Shown piece after piece: positions 8,413-19,026 of a stretch of DNA of 64,000 nt. Position 1 is the stretch's first letter; every line of letters starts with the position of its first letter. Source of the stretch: Marinibium conchae (GTDB lineage Bacteria > Pseudomonadota > Gammaproteobacteria > Enterobacterales > Alteromonadaceae); assembly GCF_015595035.1 (NCBI RefSeq), contig NZ_JADNRN010000002.1, positions 450,647 to 514,646 of the forward strand. The letters are read 5' to 3'. The notes under the pieces were generated by a model that saw only the letters and a list, made by a program, of their open reading frames with translations, was not told where the DNA came from and did no database searches. A program made the translations under genes and the position numbers.

Positions 8413-9093
8413 CTAATTACGAGCAAATATATGTTCGGCTGGATTAAATAATACCCACGAGGTAAGAATATACTTATCATTTGATATAGGGACGTTACCG
8501 CGATGAGTATGCGTGAAGCCGCTAGGCGCAATCACCATACGACCTGCCTTTGGCTTGATTTTTTTGCCTTGATAATAGAATTCAGTTTCGCCACCTTCAT
8601 CAACGTCATTGAGGTAGAACATAAACAGCAGATTACGATGCAAGGCATCGACAGATCCTTGTTGTGGGTAGTTCTCGGAATGCCAATAAGGATAACCGCC
8701 ATTGCCAGCGTCGTATTTTTGCGCATTGATTTCACCAATACGAAAAAGATAGTTAACAATGTCAGGTAGTCGCGGCAAGGCCTGCTCTTCAAAATTCTCG
8801 GTGGTCAGTTTAATGGGCTGTCCAGTTTTCACATCTGCCATAGTTAAACCAATAGGCCCAATAAGTGCAAACCGGTAGCGCTTGAAGTAATCAACTAAGT
8901 GCTTGCCCGTGGCTCGTGCAACGATGGGATAGAGTTCTTTAAATTCCTCAAAACGCGATATTGAAACATCGGTAGAGCGCTTTTTATCAGTATCAACACC
9001 ACCGCCGGTTTCCCCAGGGAGGGTATGTTTACTCTTATTAAACGCAGCAATTATTTGCTCGCAAAGTTGAGGTGAAAGTACGTCATCAATCAC
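8413..9093 (-). CDS. 2-oxoglutarate/Fe(II)-dependent oxygenase (prolyl 4-hydroxylase-like)
   Basis: About 226 residues. The double-stranded beta-helix core shows a metal-binding H-x-E in PYWHSENYP, the strand LLFMFYLNDVDEGGETEF typical of P4H-like enzymes, GRMVIAPSGFTHTHRG with the distal His, and a Lys (NDKYIL) able to hold the 2-oxoglutarate carboxylate. The enzyme should hydroxylate a protein or small molecule in the cytoplasm; the target is unknown. The first possible start is a GTG at 9093 without a good ribosome site, so the N-terminus is uncertain. It is third in the apparent uvrA-thioesterase-oxygenase run, 49 bp after the thioesterase. Confidence 0.8.
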   Translation of the reverse strand: MIDDVLSPQLCEQIIAAFNKSKHTLPGETGGGVDTDKKRSTDVSISRFEEFKELYPIVARATGKHLVDYFKRYRFALIGPIGLTMADVKTGQPIKLTTENFEEQALPRLPDIVNYLFRIGEINAQKYDAGNGGYPYWHSENYPQQGSVDALHRNLLFMFYLNDVDEGGETEFYYQGKKIKPKAGRMVIAPSGFTHTHRGNVPISNDKYILTSWVLFNPAEHIFARN

Positions 9094-9142
9094 CTCAATG
9101 AAGTCTGAATGTATAGCATCTTGTTGGGTGATAGCTCTGCCC

Positions 9143-9541
9143 TTACTCTTCGTGTATTAGATGCATTTTTAGCAGATCACGCACCGTATCGTCAATGCGA
9201 ACAGCCTTTTTACTCTGGTAGTCAAAGCGAACCAAAGTTGTCGTGCCTTTGGCTTTTTTTACGTTGCTCTGCCAAAGTTCTTGGTATATTTCGAAAGAGC
9301 TATTGCCGATTTTGCTAATCCACGTTTTTACCTCAACGCCTGGGTCGAGATAAATTTGCTCCAGAAAATCCACATTATAATTGGCCAAGATGAGCGGCCA
9401 ATTTTGTAAGTCTAAGTCGGGAGTAAAAAACCTGAAAATTGGCAGGCGAGCTGTTTCAAACCAGCCCACAAGTACTGTGTTGCTAACGTGTTGCAGGGCG
9501 TCTGTCTCATAAAATCGTACGTCGAATTGACAACTAAGCAT
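9143..9541 (-). CDS. Acyl-CoA thioesterase, 4HBT hotdog family (YbgC/FadM-like)
   Basis: 132 residues with the hotdog-fold active-site segment RFYETDALQHVSNTVLVGWF, in which the Asp-x3-His-x2-Asn arrangement and the following helix (ETARLPIF) match the 4-hydroxybenzoyl-CoA thioesterase family. It would hydrolyse acyl-CoA thioesters in the cytoplasm; chain preference cannot be read. It starts 3 bp after the uvrA stop and its SD, AAGGAGG, lies inside the uvrA end, so the two are co-transcribed. The functional link to DNA repair is not obvious. Confidence 0.82.
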   Translation of the reverse strand: MLSCQFDVRFYETDALQHVSNTVLVGWFETARLPIFRFFTPDLDLQNWPLILANYNVDFLEQIYLDPGVEVKTWISKIGNSSFEIYQELWQSNVKKAKGTTTLVRFDYQSKKAVRIDDTVRDLLKMHLIHEE

Positions 9542-9544
9542 GAA

Positions 9545-12385
9545 TTATCCTCCTTGTTTTACCGCTAACATTGGCTTTAGGAAGCTACCAGTGTGAGAGG
9601 CTTTAACATCACAGATTTTTTCGGGTGTACCTTCAGCTACAATCATGCCACCGCCAGAGCCACCCTCTGGGCCTAAGTCAACAACCCAATCTGCGGTTTT
9701 TACAACGTCGAGGTTATGCTCGATCACGACGACTGTATTGCCATGGTCGCGAAGACGATGTAAGACCTCAAGCAACTGTTTAATATCATGAAAGTGTAAG
9801 CCTGTGGTGGGTTCATCCAGTATGTATAAAGTTTGACCCGTATCGCGCTTCGATAGCTCTTTTGCGAGTTTTACGCGCTGGGCTTCACCACCTGAGAGTG
9901 TCGTAGCAGATTGACCAAGACGAATATACGACAAGCCAACATCCATTAGCGTTTGCAGCTTGCGATTTATAGATGGGATGGCATCAAAGAACTCTCTTGC
10001 GTCTTCCACTGTCATCTCTAAAATTTCATGGATGTTTTTGTTTTTGTATCGAATTTCTAGTGTTTCACGATTGTAGCGCTTGCCCGCACATACGTCGCAA
10101 GGCACATAAACGTCGGGTAGAAAGTGCATTTCAACTTTAATGAGGCCGTCACCTTGGCAAGCCTCACAACGCCCACCTTTAACGTTAAAGCTAAAGCGTC
10201 CTGGCTTATAACCTCGTGACCGAGACTCTTGCGTGCCTGCAAAAATTTCTCTAATTGGTGTAAAAATCCCTGCGTAGGTCGCCGGGTTAGAACGTGGTGT
10301 TCTACCAATAGGGCTTTGGTCGATATCAACCACTTTGTCCATGTGTTCCAAGCCAGTAATTGACTTGTAAGGTGCTGGCTCATTTGTGGTTGCGCGGTTT
10401 AATTCGCGTTGAGCAATACGGTAAAAAGTGTCGTTAATCAGGGTTGATTTTCCAGAACCTGACACACCGGTAATGCAGGTCATTAAGCCTGTCGGTATTT
10501 TCAAGGTAACGTCTTTAAGATTGTTACCAGATGCACCTTTCAGTGTTACCCACTCTCGCCCTTTTGTTGCCGTACGCTTTTTTGGTATCTCTATGTACTC
10601 TCTTCCTGAAAGGTACTTTCCAGTGAGTGAGTGTTCACTGTTCATGATGTCTTCAAGCTTTCCTTGGGCGATTATCTCGCCACCATGCACCCCTGCGCCA
10701 GGGCCGATATCGACAATGTGATCGGCTTCTTTTATGGCATCTTCATCATGTTCCACGACGATTACCGTGTTGCCTAAATCACGAAGGTGACGCAGTGTTT
10801 TCAACAGTCGCTCATTGTCGCGCTGATGCAAGCCAATGCTTGGTTCGTCAAGCACGTACATTACCCCAACTAAACCGGCACCAATCTGGCTGGCTAAACG
10901 GATACGCTGGGCTTCACCGCCTGATAAAGTATCGGCGCTGCGTGACAGTGATAAATAGTTCAAGCCAACGTTGACCAAAAACTGTAAGCGGTCTTTGATT
11001 TCTTTCAAAATTTTCTCGGCGATTGCCGCTCGTTGCCCGCTTAAATTCAAGCTATCGAACAAGTCTAGTGACTCGGCAATCGACATTTCAGCGATCTGTG
11101 GCAAGTTTGTCCCTTCTATAAATACATTGCGAGCTTCTAGTCGAAGTCGTGTACCGGAACAAGTGGAGCAGTGCTGGTGGCTCATATATTTACCAAGCTC
11201 TTCACGCACTGTATTAGATTCAGTCTCGCGGAAGCGACGCTCCATATTCGGTATTATCCCCTCGAAAGGGTGCTTCCGCTCCATGATGTCGCCACGCTCG
11301 TTAATGTATTTGAACTTAACGGCTGTACCTTTACTGCCATAAAGCACGATATCTTGGGCTTTTTTATCTAAGTCTTGAAAAGGTTTATTCAGGTCAAAAT
11401 TGTAATGATCAGCAACCGACTGCAGCATTTGGAAATAATAGTAACTTCGCTTATCCCAGCCTCGGATAGCACCGCCCGATAAACTGATTTCGTTATTCCC
11501 AACAACTCGGTGCGGGTCGAAGAACTGGCGAGTGCCCAGACCATCGCAGGTTTGACATGCACCAGCAGGGTTATTAAATGAAAATATGCGAGGCTCTAAT
11601 TCAGTAATACTATAGCCACAATGAGGGCAAGCAAAGTTAGCAGAAAATACGATTTCTTCTTTGTCAGGCTCATCCATGTAGGCCACTTTCGCCGAACCCG
11701 ATGATAGGGTTAGTGCAGTCTCAAAAGATTCTGCCAAGCGTAGTTGCAAATCATCGCGAACTTTAAAACGGTCGACTACCACCTCAATTGTATGCTTTTT
11801 GTGTAAATCGAGAGTGGGTGGATCGGTTAAATCACATACCTCACCATCAATTCGGGCGCGAATAAAGCCTTGAGCATTGAGACTTTCAAGGGTTTTTACA
11901 TGTTCGCCTTTACGATCTTGAACAACCGGCGCGAGTAGCATCAACTTTGCGCCCTCTGGCATCTCGAGTACGCGGTCTACCATCTGACTCACTGTTTGTG
12001 CGTTCAATGCGACATCGTGCTCAGGGCATTTGGGCGTGCCAACACGGGCAAATAGTAAGCGAAGATAATCATATATCTCGGTGATAGTGCCGACTGTTGA
12101 GCGAGGATTATGAGAGGTTGATTTTTGTTCGATTGAAATTGCAGGTGAAAGGCCTTCGATGTGATCAACATCAGGCTTTTCCATCATTGATAAAAACTGA
12201 CGAGCGTAGGCCGACAATGATTCAACGTAGCGTCGCTGTCCTTCGGCATAAAGTGTATCGAAAGCCAAAGATGATTTGCCCGAGCCTGAAAGGCCGGTGA
12301 TCACAACTAGCTTGTCTCGTGGCAGTTCGATGTTGATGTTTTTCAGATTGTGGGTGCGCGCCCCGCGAACTTCTATTTTATCCAT
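9545..12385 (-). CDS. uvrA: Excinuclease ABC subunit A
   Basis: 946 residues, the normal length. It contains both ABC ATPase modules (Walker [10 protein letters not shown] near the N-terminus and GVSGSGKST in the second half), two LSGGEAQR signatures, and zinc-finger CxxC pairs, including CEACQGDGL ... CDVC before the second signature. UvrA2 scans DNA for bulky lesions and loads UvrB in nucleotide excision repair. It diverges from yajR across a 187-bp gap. I looked for a LexA box in that gap, as found in enterobacteria, and found no convincing CTG-N10-CAG. Confidence 0.98.
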   Translation of the reverse strand: MDKIEVRGARTHNLKNINIELPRDKLVVITGLSGSGKSSLAFDTLYAEGQRRYVESLSAYARQFLSMMEKPDVDHIEGLSPAISIEQKSTSHNPRSTVGTITEIYDYLRLLFARVGTPKCPEHDVALNAQTVSQMVDRVLEMPEGAKLMLLAPVVQDRKGEHVKTLESLNAQGFIRARIDGEVCDLTDPPTLDLHKKHTIEVVVDRFKVRDDLQLRLAESFETALTLSSGSAKVAYMDEPDKEEIVFSANFACPHCGYSITELEPRIFSFNNPAGACQTCDGLGTRQFFDPHRVVGNNEISLSGGAIRGWDKRSYYYFQMLQSVADHYNFDLNKPFQDLDKKAQDIVLYGSKGTAVKFKYINERGDIMERKHPFEGIIPNMERRFRETESNTVREELGKYMSHQHCSTCSGTRLRLEARNVFIEGTNLPQIAEMSIAESLDLFDSLNLSGQRAAIAEKILKEIKDRLQFLVNVGLNYLSLSRSADTLSGGEAQRIRLASQIGAGLVGVMYVLDEPSIGLHQRDNERLLKTLRHLRDLGNTVIVVEHDEDAIKEADHIVDIGPGAGVHGGEIIAQGKLEDIMNSEHSLTGKYLSGREYIEIPKKRTATKGREWVTLKGASGNNLKDVTLKIPTGLMTCITGVSGSGKSTLINDTFYRIAQRELNRATTNEPAPYKSITGLEHMDKVVDIDQSPIGRTPRSNPATYAGIFTPIREIFAGTQESRSRGYKPGRFSFNVKGGRCEACQGDGLIKVEMHFLPDVYVPCDVCAGKRYNRETLEIRYKNKNIHEILEMTVEDAREFFDAIPSINRKLQTLMDVGLSYIRLGQSATTLSGGEAQRVKLAKELSKRDTGQTLYILDEPTTGLHFHDIKQLLEVLHRLRDHGNTVVVIEHNLDVVKTADWVVDLGPEGGSGGGMIVAEGTPEKICDVKASHTGSFLKPMLAVKQGG

Positions 12386-12572
12386 GATGCCCTTTGCTGA
12401 ATGTAGTGAAGCGAATTCGAATCAGCCGATGATTATGCCACATATTCAGATTAATTACCTTGAATGATGCCTTTGTTACGGTTTTGTCTGTGTGAAGATC
12501 ATGCAGTGATGAGCTAACCGTTTTCTTATGATATTATGCGCGCCCTGTTAACCATCATCGGATATTGTTGTA

Positions 12573-13943
12573 TTGAATTCTAATGAGACTCGCGCTGCCA
12601 TTACTCTGGCTCTAGTGTACGTGTTGCGCATGCTGGGGTTGTTTATGGTTATCCCCGTATTAGCTATCGCCGCAGTAGAGTATCCGGACTACTCTCCGTT
12701 ATTAGTCGGTTTGGCAATAGGTGGCTATGGTTTGACTCAGGCGATTTTGCAAATTCCAATGGGTGTTTTGTCGGATAAGTGGGGCCGCAAGCCTGTTATC
12801 TATCTTGGTTTATCATTTTTCATTATAGGTAGTGTCGTGGCTGCTACTGCCGACTCCATGTTAATGCTAACCCTCGGGCGAGTACTACAAGGAGCGGGTG
12901 CGATTGCAGGCGCGGTGATGGCATTAGCTTCAGATGTGACTCGCGAATCACAGCGTGCAAAAGTCATGGCTATTATTGGTGTTTCAATCGGCTTTTCATT
13001 CTATCTTGCCTTACTGCTTGGACCGGCTATTGCGGGCTCTTATGGGGTACAAGGTATCTTTTGGATAACGGCAATATTAACGCTCTGTTGTTTGCCTCTT
13101 ATTCATTTTGGTGTGAAGGCACCTGGAAGGCTTGAGCCAGCTGGCGATACCCTACCTCAACTCAGCCAGCTCAAAAGTTTATTTAGCCACTCTTCTTTAT
13201 GGCGCTTGAATATAAGTGTGTTAGTGGTGCATCTTCTGATCACTTGTTTTTTTGTACAAGTTCCGGGGTTGTTGATAGCTCAAGAGTTTCAGTTGGGAGA
13301 GCATTGGAAAATATATACCCCCATTTTGATTATCTCAGTTTTCATATTAGTGTTGCTTATGAGAGTAGGTAAGCATTTACCAACCTCGGTTTCCTTTCTA
13401 CTTTCACTAGGTTTGATGGCCTTGGCATTTGCTCTATTTTTACTGCCAACGTTGAACTGGCAGATTATCTGTGTGGCTGGCATTTTGTTTTTTGCTGGCT
13501 TTAATTACATGGAAGCTCATATGCCTGCTATGGTATCGAGCATTGCACCTGCTGGAAGAAAGGGAAGTGCTATGGGCATTTACGCCAGCCATCAATTTTT
13601 CGGTGCCTTCGCTGGCGGGCTATTATCCGGTTTACTATTGCAACAATTTGGTCAGCAGCAAAGCTTAATTGCATGCATTGCCATTGTTGCAGTTTGCATG
13701 CTCATTGTACTCGGACTATCTGATCAACAAAAAGTGAAACGACTAAGCTTAAAACTGCCGTCTTCTTTTATCGGTAGCACCCTGATGACAAAGCAAGTAA
13801 GTAAGCGTTTACTTGAATTAAATGGTTTGCTTGAGCTTGTATATGAAGCCAAAGATAATGCGTTTTATTTGAAGGTTGATAGCAAGGGTTTTGAGCTTCA
13901 TCTAGCCAAGCAAGTAATAGCAGACTACGCAAAAAAAATGTAG
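12573..13943 (+). CDS. yajR: YajR-type MFS transporter with C-terminal YAM domain
   Basis: 456 residues. Twelve membrane helices with the MFS motif A segment GVLSDKWGRKP after helix 2 and the GRVLQGAGAIAGAVMALASD helix-4 motif of the YajR group. After the last helix there is an approximately 65-residue soluble tail (SLKLPSSFIGSTL ... FELHLAKQVIADY) with the ferredoxin-like YAM domain layout. It is probably a proton-coupled exporter; the substrate is unknown. No ATG is available at the N-terminus: the frame opens after a TAA at 12549 and the first usable start is a TTG at 12573. It lies upstream of ssb in the place where uvrA and ssb are usually adjacent. Confidence 0.87.
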   Translation: MNSNETRAAITLALVYVLRMLGLFMVIPVLAIAAVEYPDYSPLLVGLAIGGYGLTQAILQIPMGVLSDKWGRKPVIYLGLSFFIIGSVVAATADSMLMLTLGRVLQGAGAIAGAVMALASDVTRESQRAKVMAIIGVSIGFSFYLALLLGPAIAGSYGVQGIFWITAILTLCCLPLIHFGVKAPGRLEPAGDTLPQLSQLKSLFSHSSLWRLNISVLVVHLLITCFFVQVPGLLIAQEFQLGEHWKIYTPILIISVFILVLLMRVGKHLPTSVSFLLSLGLMALAFALFLLPTLNWQIICVAGILFFAGFNYMEAHMPAMVSSIAPAGRKGSAMGIYASHQFFGAFAGGLLSGLLLQQFGQQQSLIACIAIVAVCMLIVLGLSDQQKVKRLSLKLPSSFIGSTLMTKQVSKRLLELNGLLELVYEAKDNAFYLKVDSKGFELHLAKQVIADYAKKM

Positions 13944-14030
13944 GAATCCAGTCTTAGATTCAGGGTGCATTTGCTTGCACTTCAGAGTATATTAGTGACA
14001 TAAAATTTTAGATGTTTAACAGGAGTTAGC

Positions 14031-14612
14031 ATGGCCTCTAGAGGTGTTAATAAAGTAATTTTGGTTGGGAACTTGGGGAACGATCCTGAGGTAAGGTATA
14101 TGCCCAACGGTAATGCCGTTGCAAACTTGAGCATTGCAACTAGCGAAAGCTGGAAAGACCAACAAGGCCAGCCTCAAGAGCGCACAGAGTGGCATAAAGT
14201 CACAATGTATCGTCGCCTCGCGGAAATAGCCGGCGAATATCTTAAAAAGGGTTCTTCAATTTATCTAGAAGGTAAATTGCAAACACGTAAATGGCAAGAT
14301 CAGCAAGGTAACGACCGCTACACAACTGAAGTGATTGCCGACCAGATGCAAATGCTTGGGGGAAGAAGCGACGGTGGGAGCCAAGGTGGTCAATCACAAG
14401 GTGCTTATCAGCAACGTCCTCAGGGCGGTCAAAATCAAGGTGGCCAAAATCAAGGTGGTCAGAACCAAGGCGGCTATCAACAGCAAAACCAAGGCGGTCA
14501 AGCCCAGGGAGGCTACCAACAGCCAGCGCAGCAGAGTCAGCCTTCAAATGCGCCTAAAGCACCTCCTATGAGTGAGCCAGATTTTGACTTTGACGATGAT
14601 ATTCCGTTCTAA
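14031..14612 (+). CDS. ssb: Single-stranded DNA-binding protein
   Basis: 193 residues. The N-terminal OB fold starts [20 protein letters not shown] and includes the conserved ERTEWHKV strand. It is followed by a low-complexity Gly/Gln/Asn linker (about residues 115-175) and the acidic tip [10 protein letters not shown] that docks partner proteins. It coats single-stranded DNA in replication, repair and recombination. SD AGGAG lies before the ATG. The linker is rich in NQGGQ repeats, encoded by near-identical 15-18 bp units, so its length is likely to vary between strains. Confidence 0.97.
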   Translation: MASRGVNKVILVGNLGNDPEVRYMPNGNAVANLSIATSESWKDQQGQPQERTEWHKVTMYRRLAEIAGEYLKKGSSIYLEGKLQTRKWQDQQGNDRYTTEVIADQMQMLGGRSDGGSQGGQSQGAYQQRPQGGQNQGGQNQGGQNQGGYQQQNQGGQAQGGYQQPAQQSQPSNAPKAPPMSEPDFDFDDDIPF

Positions 14613-14643
14613 TCAAAGACAAAGAACGTTGAAAAATAAGCTC

Positions 14644-14671
14644 AAAAGCCGCTACTGAAAGCGGCTTTTTT
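14644..14671 (+). terminator. Rho-independent terminator after ssb
   Basis: Stem AAGCCGC / GCGGCTT (14646-14652 with 14661-14667), 8-base loop, followed by a T run. It lies 32 bp after the ssb stop. Confidence 0.88.
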
Positions 14672-14907
14672 ACTTCCATCAGTAATCTAAATGACTTCCC
14701 CTTTTAAAGCGCCAAATAACTTTATCTCGGACCGTAAACTGCATGTAGCCACTATAAAGCTGCGCTATTAATTCTTGTTTAGGCAACGCTTAAATTTCTT
14801 TATTTTCTCTCAGCGGTTTCTTTTTTATTCAATGTGTACTTTAATACAAAGACTTGTGTGATGTAGAGCATCATTGGGCAAACGAGAATTTGGATACTTA
14901 CTATTTG

Positions 14908-17544
14908 ATGAGTACGCAAAAAAACCGCAGAGCAGATGGCAAGTTGAGAGAAGCCATCGGTGACGTGCAAGCGAGCATGTTCGATCCTAAAGGTGCTGAA
15001 AACATCGTATTAAAGGCCTTACATCAAGCCAGCGAACTGTCAGAGGCGGATGTCGCACACTGTTCAATATTTACGGGACAGCATAAGCGTCTTTTTGGGG
15101 AGAATAGCGCAGATTTTCTTGTTCACTTTACGGGCAGCGCGTCGATTCACGACTCCGCTATCAAAGATTTATATAAAGGTGATGCGCTGCCGTCGAACGC
15201 GCTTATGTTTAACGGAAAGATTCCGCAGCGCTATGCAAGTATATTCAAAGCGGACTCTGCTATTTCAGCCAGTCTTTTTCTGCCAATAAAGTTACATGGT
15301 AAGAGTATTGCCTTTATTAGCTTAGCTAAAGCCGATGGTTTCTTTGATGCTGAGCTTATTGAACGTCTTAGCCCCCTTATCAAAGCAACAGTGTGTGCTT
15401 TGCAGAATACTGAAGCTGTTCGCGGCTCATTTCAAATAACCAACAAAGTCGTTAGCGATGATTATATTAGTGCATTAATATCATCTTCCCCCTCGGCATT
15501 ACTCGTTGTTGATAAAAATCGCATGATCTGTCTGTGTAATCCGCGCTCTGTGCATCTTTTCCACGGCCAGGAGGATGGGCACTTTCAGTCCTTAACGGGC
15601 TTACCCATCGATAATTTCTTTCCTCAATATGATTCTTTTTTTGAGTGGTCTTCACAAATACATAAAGAAGAACTGGCCGAGGCTCCCACACTCCCTGTTC
15701 TCTGGGAGCGGCAACCGATATTTTTACTTGATGGTAAACAGGCACAAGCTCGCGTTTCTCTGTTTCAGTGTAATGTAGGGAAAGAAACTTATACAACCTT
15801 ACAAATAGACAAGGTAGTAGAGCAAAGCGAAAGTCAATATCGTGGAGCCGTTGAGCCATCTATGCTGCCTTCGTTAATGGACTTGATGCCACTGGCGATA
15901 TTACAGTTAAACAACGATTTAACCTGCTTGTATACCAATGAAATGTGGACCGAAATCTCAGGCTTAAGTGCGCATGAGAGTGAACATAACGCATGGCTCA
16001 GTGCAGTACATGATGAAGAGGTCCAAGGCCTTATAAAAGGCATTAAACTTGGGATGAATACGATGGGAGAGTATCGGCAAGAGCTGCGGATTATCTCTCC
16101 CTTGGGTGTTGTTAAATACATGGATTTTTTCGCTAAGGTGATACTCAATGACCAAGGTCATCGCCAAGGCATCCTCTGTACTTTTTCCGACATCACAGAA
16201 GCGCTACAAACCACAGAGAAGTTAACAAATGTCGCGCACTATGATGGTCTGACTGGCCTAGCGAACCGCTTACTATTCCAAGATCGCTTGGAGCAAGCCT
16301 TTATTGCCTCAGAGCGAGAGCGCTCGAAAGTATGTCTATTCTTTTTAGATCTCGATGGATTTAAACTTGTAAATGATGAGATGGGGCACGATGCAGGCGA
16401 TATCATTCTCAAGCTAGTTGCACAGCGCCTTCAAGATATACTCCGTCGAAATGATACTATCGGCCGCTTTGGTGGTGATGAGTTTGTTATTTTGCTCGGT
16501 CACGATGATCACGATACCGAAGTAATTACGGTCGCTGAGAAAATAATTAAATTAATATCAATGCCTTACACTGTGCATCAACGAGAAGTGAATGTTACGG
16601 TGAGTATTGGTATTGCACAAGGAACCTCAGGCGATAGTAACCCAAGGAAACTGTTAAAACAGGCCGATTCAGCACTTTATTTAGCAAAGGACGACGGTAA
16701 AAATAACTTTAAAATTTTTGATGAAAAGTTGGATGCTGAAGCACGCAAACGTAATTTTTTAGTGAATCAGTTACGCCGGGGTTTAAAACAAAATAGCTTT
16801 AGTTTGCATTATCAACCCATTATTGATTCCGTGAGCGACAAGGTTAAAGGTTTCGAGGCGTTATTGCGCTTCACTGACGTCAACAATGTCGCGGTGGCAC
16901 CTGATTCATTTATTGATATTTTAGAGGATACTGGGTTGATCGTGCCGGTTGGTGCTTGGGTCATACAACAAGTTTGTGAACAGGTTGCTAACTGGAAAGT
17001 GCGTGATTTATTTCCAGAAAATGGCTACATAAGCTTTAACGTATCGGCGAAACAGTTGGTGAATCACGAAGTATTGGGTGTAATCGAAAGTGCCATTAGC
17101 GATTCGAAGATATCCGGTAGAGATTTAGTGCTAGAGATGACTGAGTCAGTGCTTATCGATAATGCAGACTATGCTTTGAGGCTAATTAAGGACATCAAGG
17201 CCCTGGGCCTCAGAATTGCTTTGGATGATTTTGGTACGGGTTATTCGTCATTGAGTTATTTGCAGTCCTTCCCCTTCGACTTAATTAAAATAGACAAGTC
17301 GTTTATCTTGGATCTAAAGAACAACAGAGACAGTCGCAAAATCACCAAGGGTATTATTGCACTGGCGCATTCATTAGAAATAGAACTCATAGCTGAAGGT
17401 GTTGAAACCAAAGAGGCATTTGATTATCTACGTAAGAATGAAGTGGAATTATGCCAAGGCTTTTACTTTAGTCGACCGCTGCCAGAACGAGCCATAAAAC
17501 AATTCTTGCTGTCTTACTCTGCCAAGCCAAGCAAGGCTGAATAA
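14908..17544 (+). CDS. GAF/PAS-GGDEF-EAL bifunctional cyclic-di-GMP enzyme
   Basis: About 878 residues from the ATG at 14908; the frame is open back to a TTG at 14854, and neither start has a clear SD. Order: GAF-like sensor (about 20-170), PAS (about 185-310), second PAS (about 330-450), GGDEF, EAL. The cyclase site RFGGDEFVILLG is intact, with a product-inhibition I-site RRND five residues before it. The phosphodiesterase part keeps GFEALLRF, NVSAKQL, EMTESVL, DDFGTGYSSL and AEGVET. It could therefore make or degrade c-di-GMP. It has no membrane segments. It occupies the place where vibrios carry mshH/csrD, but the domain order is different from CsrD. The nearby MshE is a likely reader of its product. 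Confidence 0.9.
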   Translation: MSTQKNRRADGKLREAIGDVQASMFDPKGAENIVLKALHQASELSEADVAHCSIFTGQHKRLFGENSADFLVHFTGSASIHDSAIKDLYKGDALPSNALMFNGKIPQRYASIFKADSAISASLFLPIKLHGKSIAFISLAKADGFFDAELIERLSPLIKATVCALQNTEAVRGSFQITNKVVSDDYISALISSSPSALLVVDKNRMICLCNPRSVHLFHGQEDGHFQSLTGLPIDNFFPQYDSFFEWSSQIHKEELAEAPTLPVLWERQPIFLLDGKQAQARVSLFQCNVGKETYTTLQIDKVVEQSESQYRGAVEPSMLPSLMDLMPLAILQLNNDLTCLYTNEMWTEISGLSAHESEHNAWLSAVHDEEVQGLIKGIKLGMNTMGEYRQELRIISPLGVVKYMDFFAKVILNDQGHRQGILCTFSDITEALQTTEKLTNVAHYDGLTGLANRLLFQDRLEQAFIASERERSKVCLFFLDLDGFKLVNDEMGHDAGDIILKLVAQRLQDILRRNDTIGRFGGDEFVILLGHDDHDTEVITVAEKIIKLISMPYTVHQREVNVTVSIGIAQGTSGDSNPRKLLKQADSALYLAKDDGKNNFKIFDEKLDAEARKRNFLVNQLRRGLKQNSFSLHYQPIIDSVSDKVKGFEALLRFTDVNNVAVAPDSFIDILEDTGLIVPVGAWVIQQVCEQVANWKVRDLFPENGYISFNVSAKQLVNHEVLGVIESAISDSKISGRDLVLEMTESVLIDNADYALRLIKDIKALGLRIALDDFGTGYSSLSYLQSFPFDLIKIDKSFILDLKNNRDSRKITKGIIALAHSLEIELIAEGVETKEAFDYLRKNEVELCQGFYFSRPLPERAIKQFLLSYSAKPSKAE

Positions 17545-17573
17545 GGCAGAGTAAGGCAAGCTTGCTTATATCA

Positions 17574-18731
17574 TTAGGCAGCGTTTTCCAAGATCCGTCT
17601 CGCTACGTCTGGATTAATATCTTTATGTTCGCCCATAGCATGCAGCTTATGTTTTTCCATCTGGGCAACCAAGGCATCAATTGCGCTAGCTTCGATTCCA
17701 TATCCTGAAAGTGTTGTGGGTACGCCCATTTCTTCAAAGAAGGCGGCTGTTTTAGCAATCGCTTGCTCAATAATAGCGTCATCTGAGCCCTCAGTAATCC
17801 CCCACACTCGGCGACCAAACTGCAATAATTTGGCTGCTTTGTGTTCTTTCTTCTCCCGCATAAGTGACGGCAGCACAATTGCCAAGGTTTGCGCATGATC
17901 TAAACCATGAAGGGCCGTAATTTCATGGCCAATGCCGTGTGTTGCCCAGTCTTGTGGCACACCAACCCCAATGAGTCCATTTAACGCCATAGTGGCAGCC
18001 CACATAATATTTGCACGAACGTCGTAATTATCGGGTTCGCTTAATGCTTTTGGGCCTTCTTCGATTAAGGTACTTAACAAGCCTTCTGCAAACCGGTCTT
18101 GAACAGGGGCATTAACATCATAAGTGAGATATTGCTCAATTGTGTGTACAAACGCATCGACCACGCCATTTGCGACTTGTCTGGGAGGAAGCGAGAAAGT
18201 AACGCTTGGGTCTAATATAGCCACTTGCGGATAAACATGTGGGCTTGAGAAAGGCAGTTTATCTTGGGTGCTACGTTTTGTAATAACAGAATTGCCATTG
18301 CTTTCAGTACCAGTAGCCGGAAGCGTTAAAATACACGACAAAGGTAAAGCCGAGACGACTTTTGCGCCTTTTGCTAATATATCCCATGGGTCATCGCCCT
18401 CAAATTTTGCAGCCGCAGCGACAAACTTGGCTCCATCGATAACACTGCCACCGCCAACGGCCAGAATATAATCAATGCCTTTGCTTTCAACGAGTTCAAT
18501 AGCCTTACTGAGTGTTTCCAAAGAGGGGTTCGGTTCAACGCCGGAGAACTCGACAAGGTCATGGTTGCTGAGCGATTCTATAACCTGCTGATAAACGCCA
18601 TTCTTTTTAATGGAACCGCCACCGTACATCAATAAAACACGATGTGAGCTGTCGATTTCCTGACCTATATTTTGTATTTGACCCTTGCCAAAGACGATTT
18701 TCGTAGGGTTACTGAATTGAAAATTATACAT
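17574..18731 (-). CDS. yqhD: NADPH-dependent aldehyde reductase / iron-type alcohol dehydrogenase
   Basis: 385 residues, matching the YqhD group along its length: FGKGQIQNIG, MYGGGSIKKNGVYQQV, LAVGGGSVIDGAKF, LPATGTESNGNSVI, LPPRQVANGVVDAFVHTIEQ and GHEITALHGLDHAQTLAIVLP. The Asp/His metal ligands lie in the VVDAFVH and GIGHE/GLDHA segments. The enzyme reduces reactive aldehydes with NADPH in the cytoplasm. It is convergent with the GGDEF-EAL gene (29 bp between stops). The activator gene yqhC is not next to it here. Confidence 0.92.
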   Translation of the reverse strand: MYNFQFSNPTKIVFGKGQIQNIGQEIDSSHRVLLMYGGGSIKKNGVYQQVIESLSNHDLVEFSGVEPNPSLETLSKAIELVESKGIDYILAVGGGSVIDGAKFVAAAAKFEGDDPWDILAKGAKVVSALPLSCILTLPATGTESNGNSVITKRSTQDKLPFSSPHVYPQVAILDPSVTFSLPPRQVANGVVDAFVHTIEQYLTYDVNAPVQDRFAEGLLSTLIEEGPKALSEPDNYDVRANIMWAATMALNGLIGVGVPQDWATHGIGHEITALHGLDHAQTLAIVLPSLMREKKEHKAAKLLQFGRRVWGITEGSDDAIIEQAIAKTAAFFEEMGVPTTLSGYGIEASAIDALVAQMEKHKLHAMGEHKDINPDVARRILENAA

Positions 18732-19026
18732 TTTATCTCCTTAGAAATTTGGACTACAGCCCCACCGTTACTGGCATTGTTAGTATTTTGTTGCAAGTCA
18801 CTTTTTGCTGATGGGTATAAGGTTGACTAGGTTGCGTAAGTTTTTACATACCTAATAGCATCATTCGATCACATAGAATCATCATTCATTCAAATATATT
18901 GATTTAGTTAAGTGTTTTTGTACCAAGGCCGATATTTCTTGTAAGAGGCAAGCCGAATTTGCTTTTTGCAAACGTGTAATTCACTTAACCACCATAGCAT
19001 CAATTATAATTAGGTACGAATAAACC

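Noticed and set aside
12386-12572. LexA box for uvrA in the uvrA-yajR gap
   Set aside because: CTGTGTGAAGATCATGCAG has CTG and CAG, but the spacing is 13 and not 10, and the halves lack CTGT/ACAG. I do not call it.
14242-14571. Other-frame readings in the ssb linker
   Set aside because: They arise from the low-complexity Gln/Gly repeats of ssb.
17545-17573. Hairpin between the GGDEF-EAL gene and yqhD
   Set aside because: Only an imperfect palindrome around AAGCTT with no T tail; too weak to call a terminator.
18732-19026. Sigma-54 promoter for the msh cluster
   Set aside because: A CTGGCA is present at about 18772, but no GC-containing -12 element follows at the right distance.
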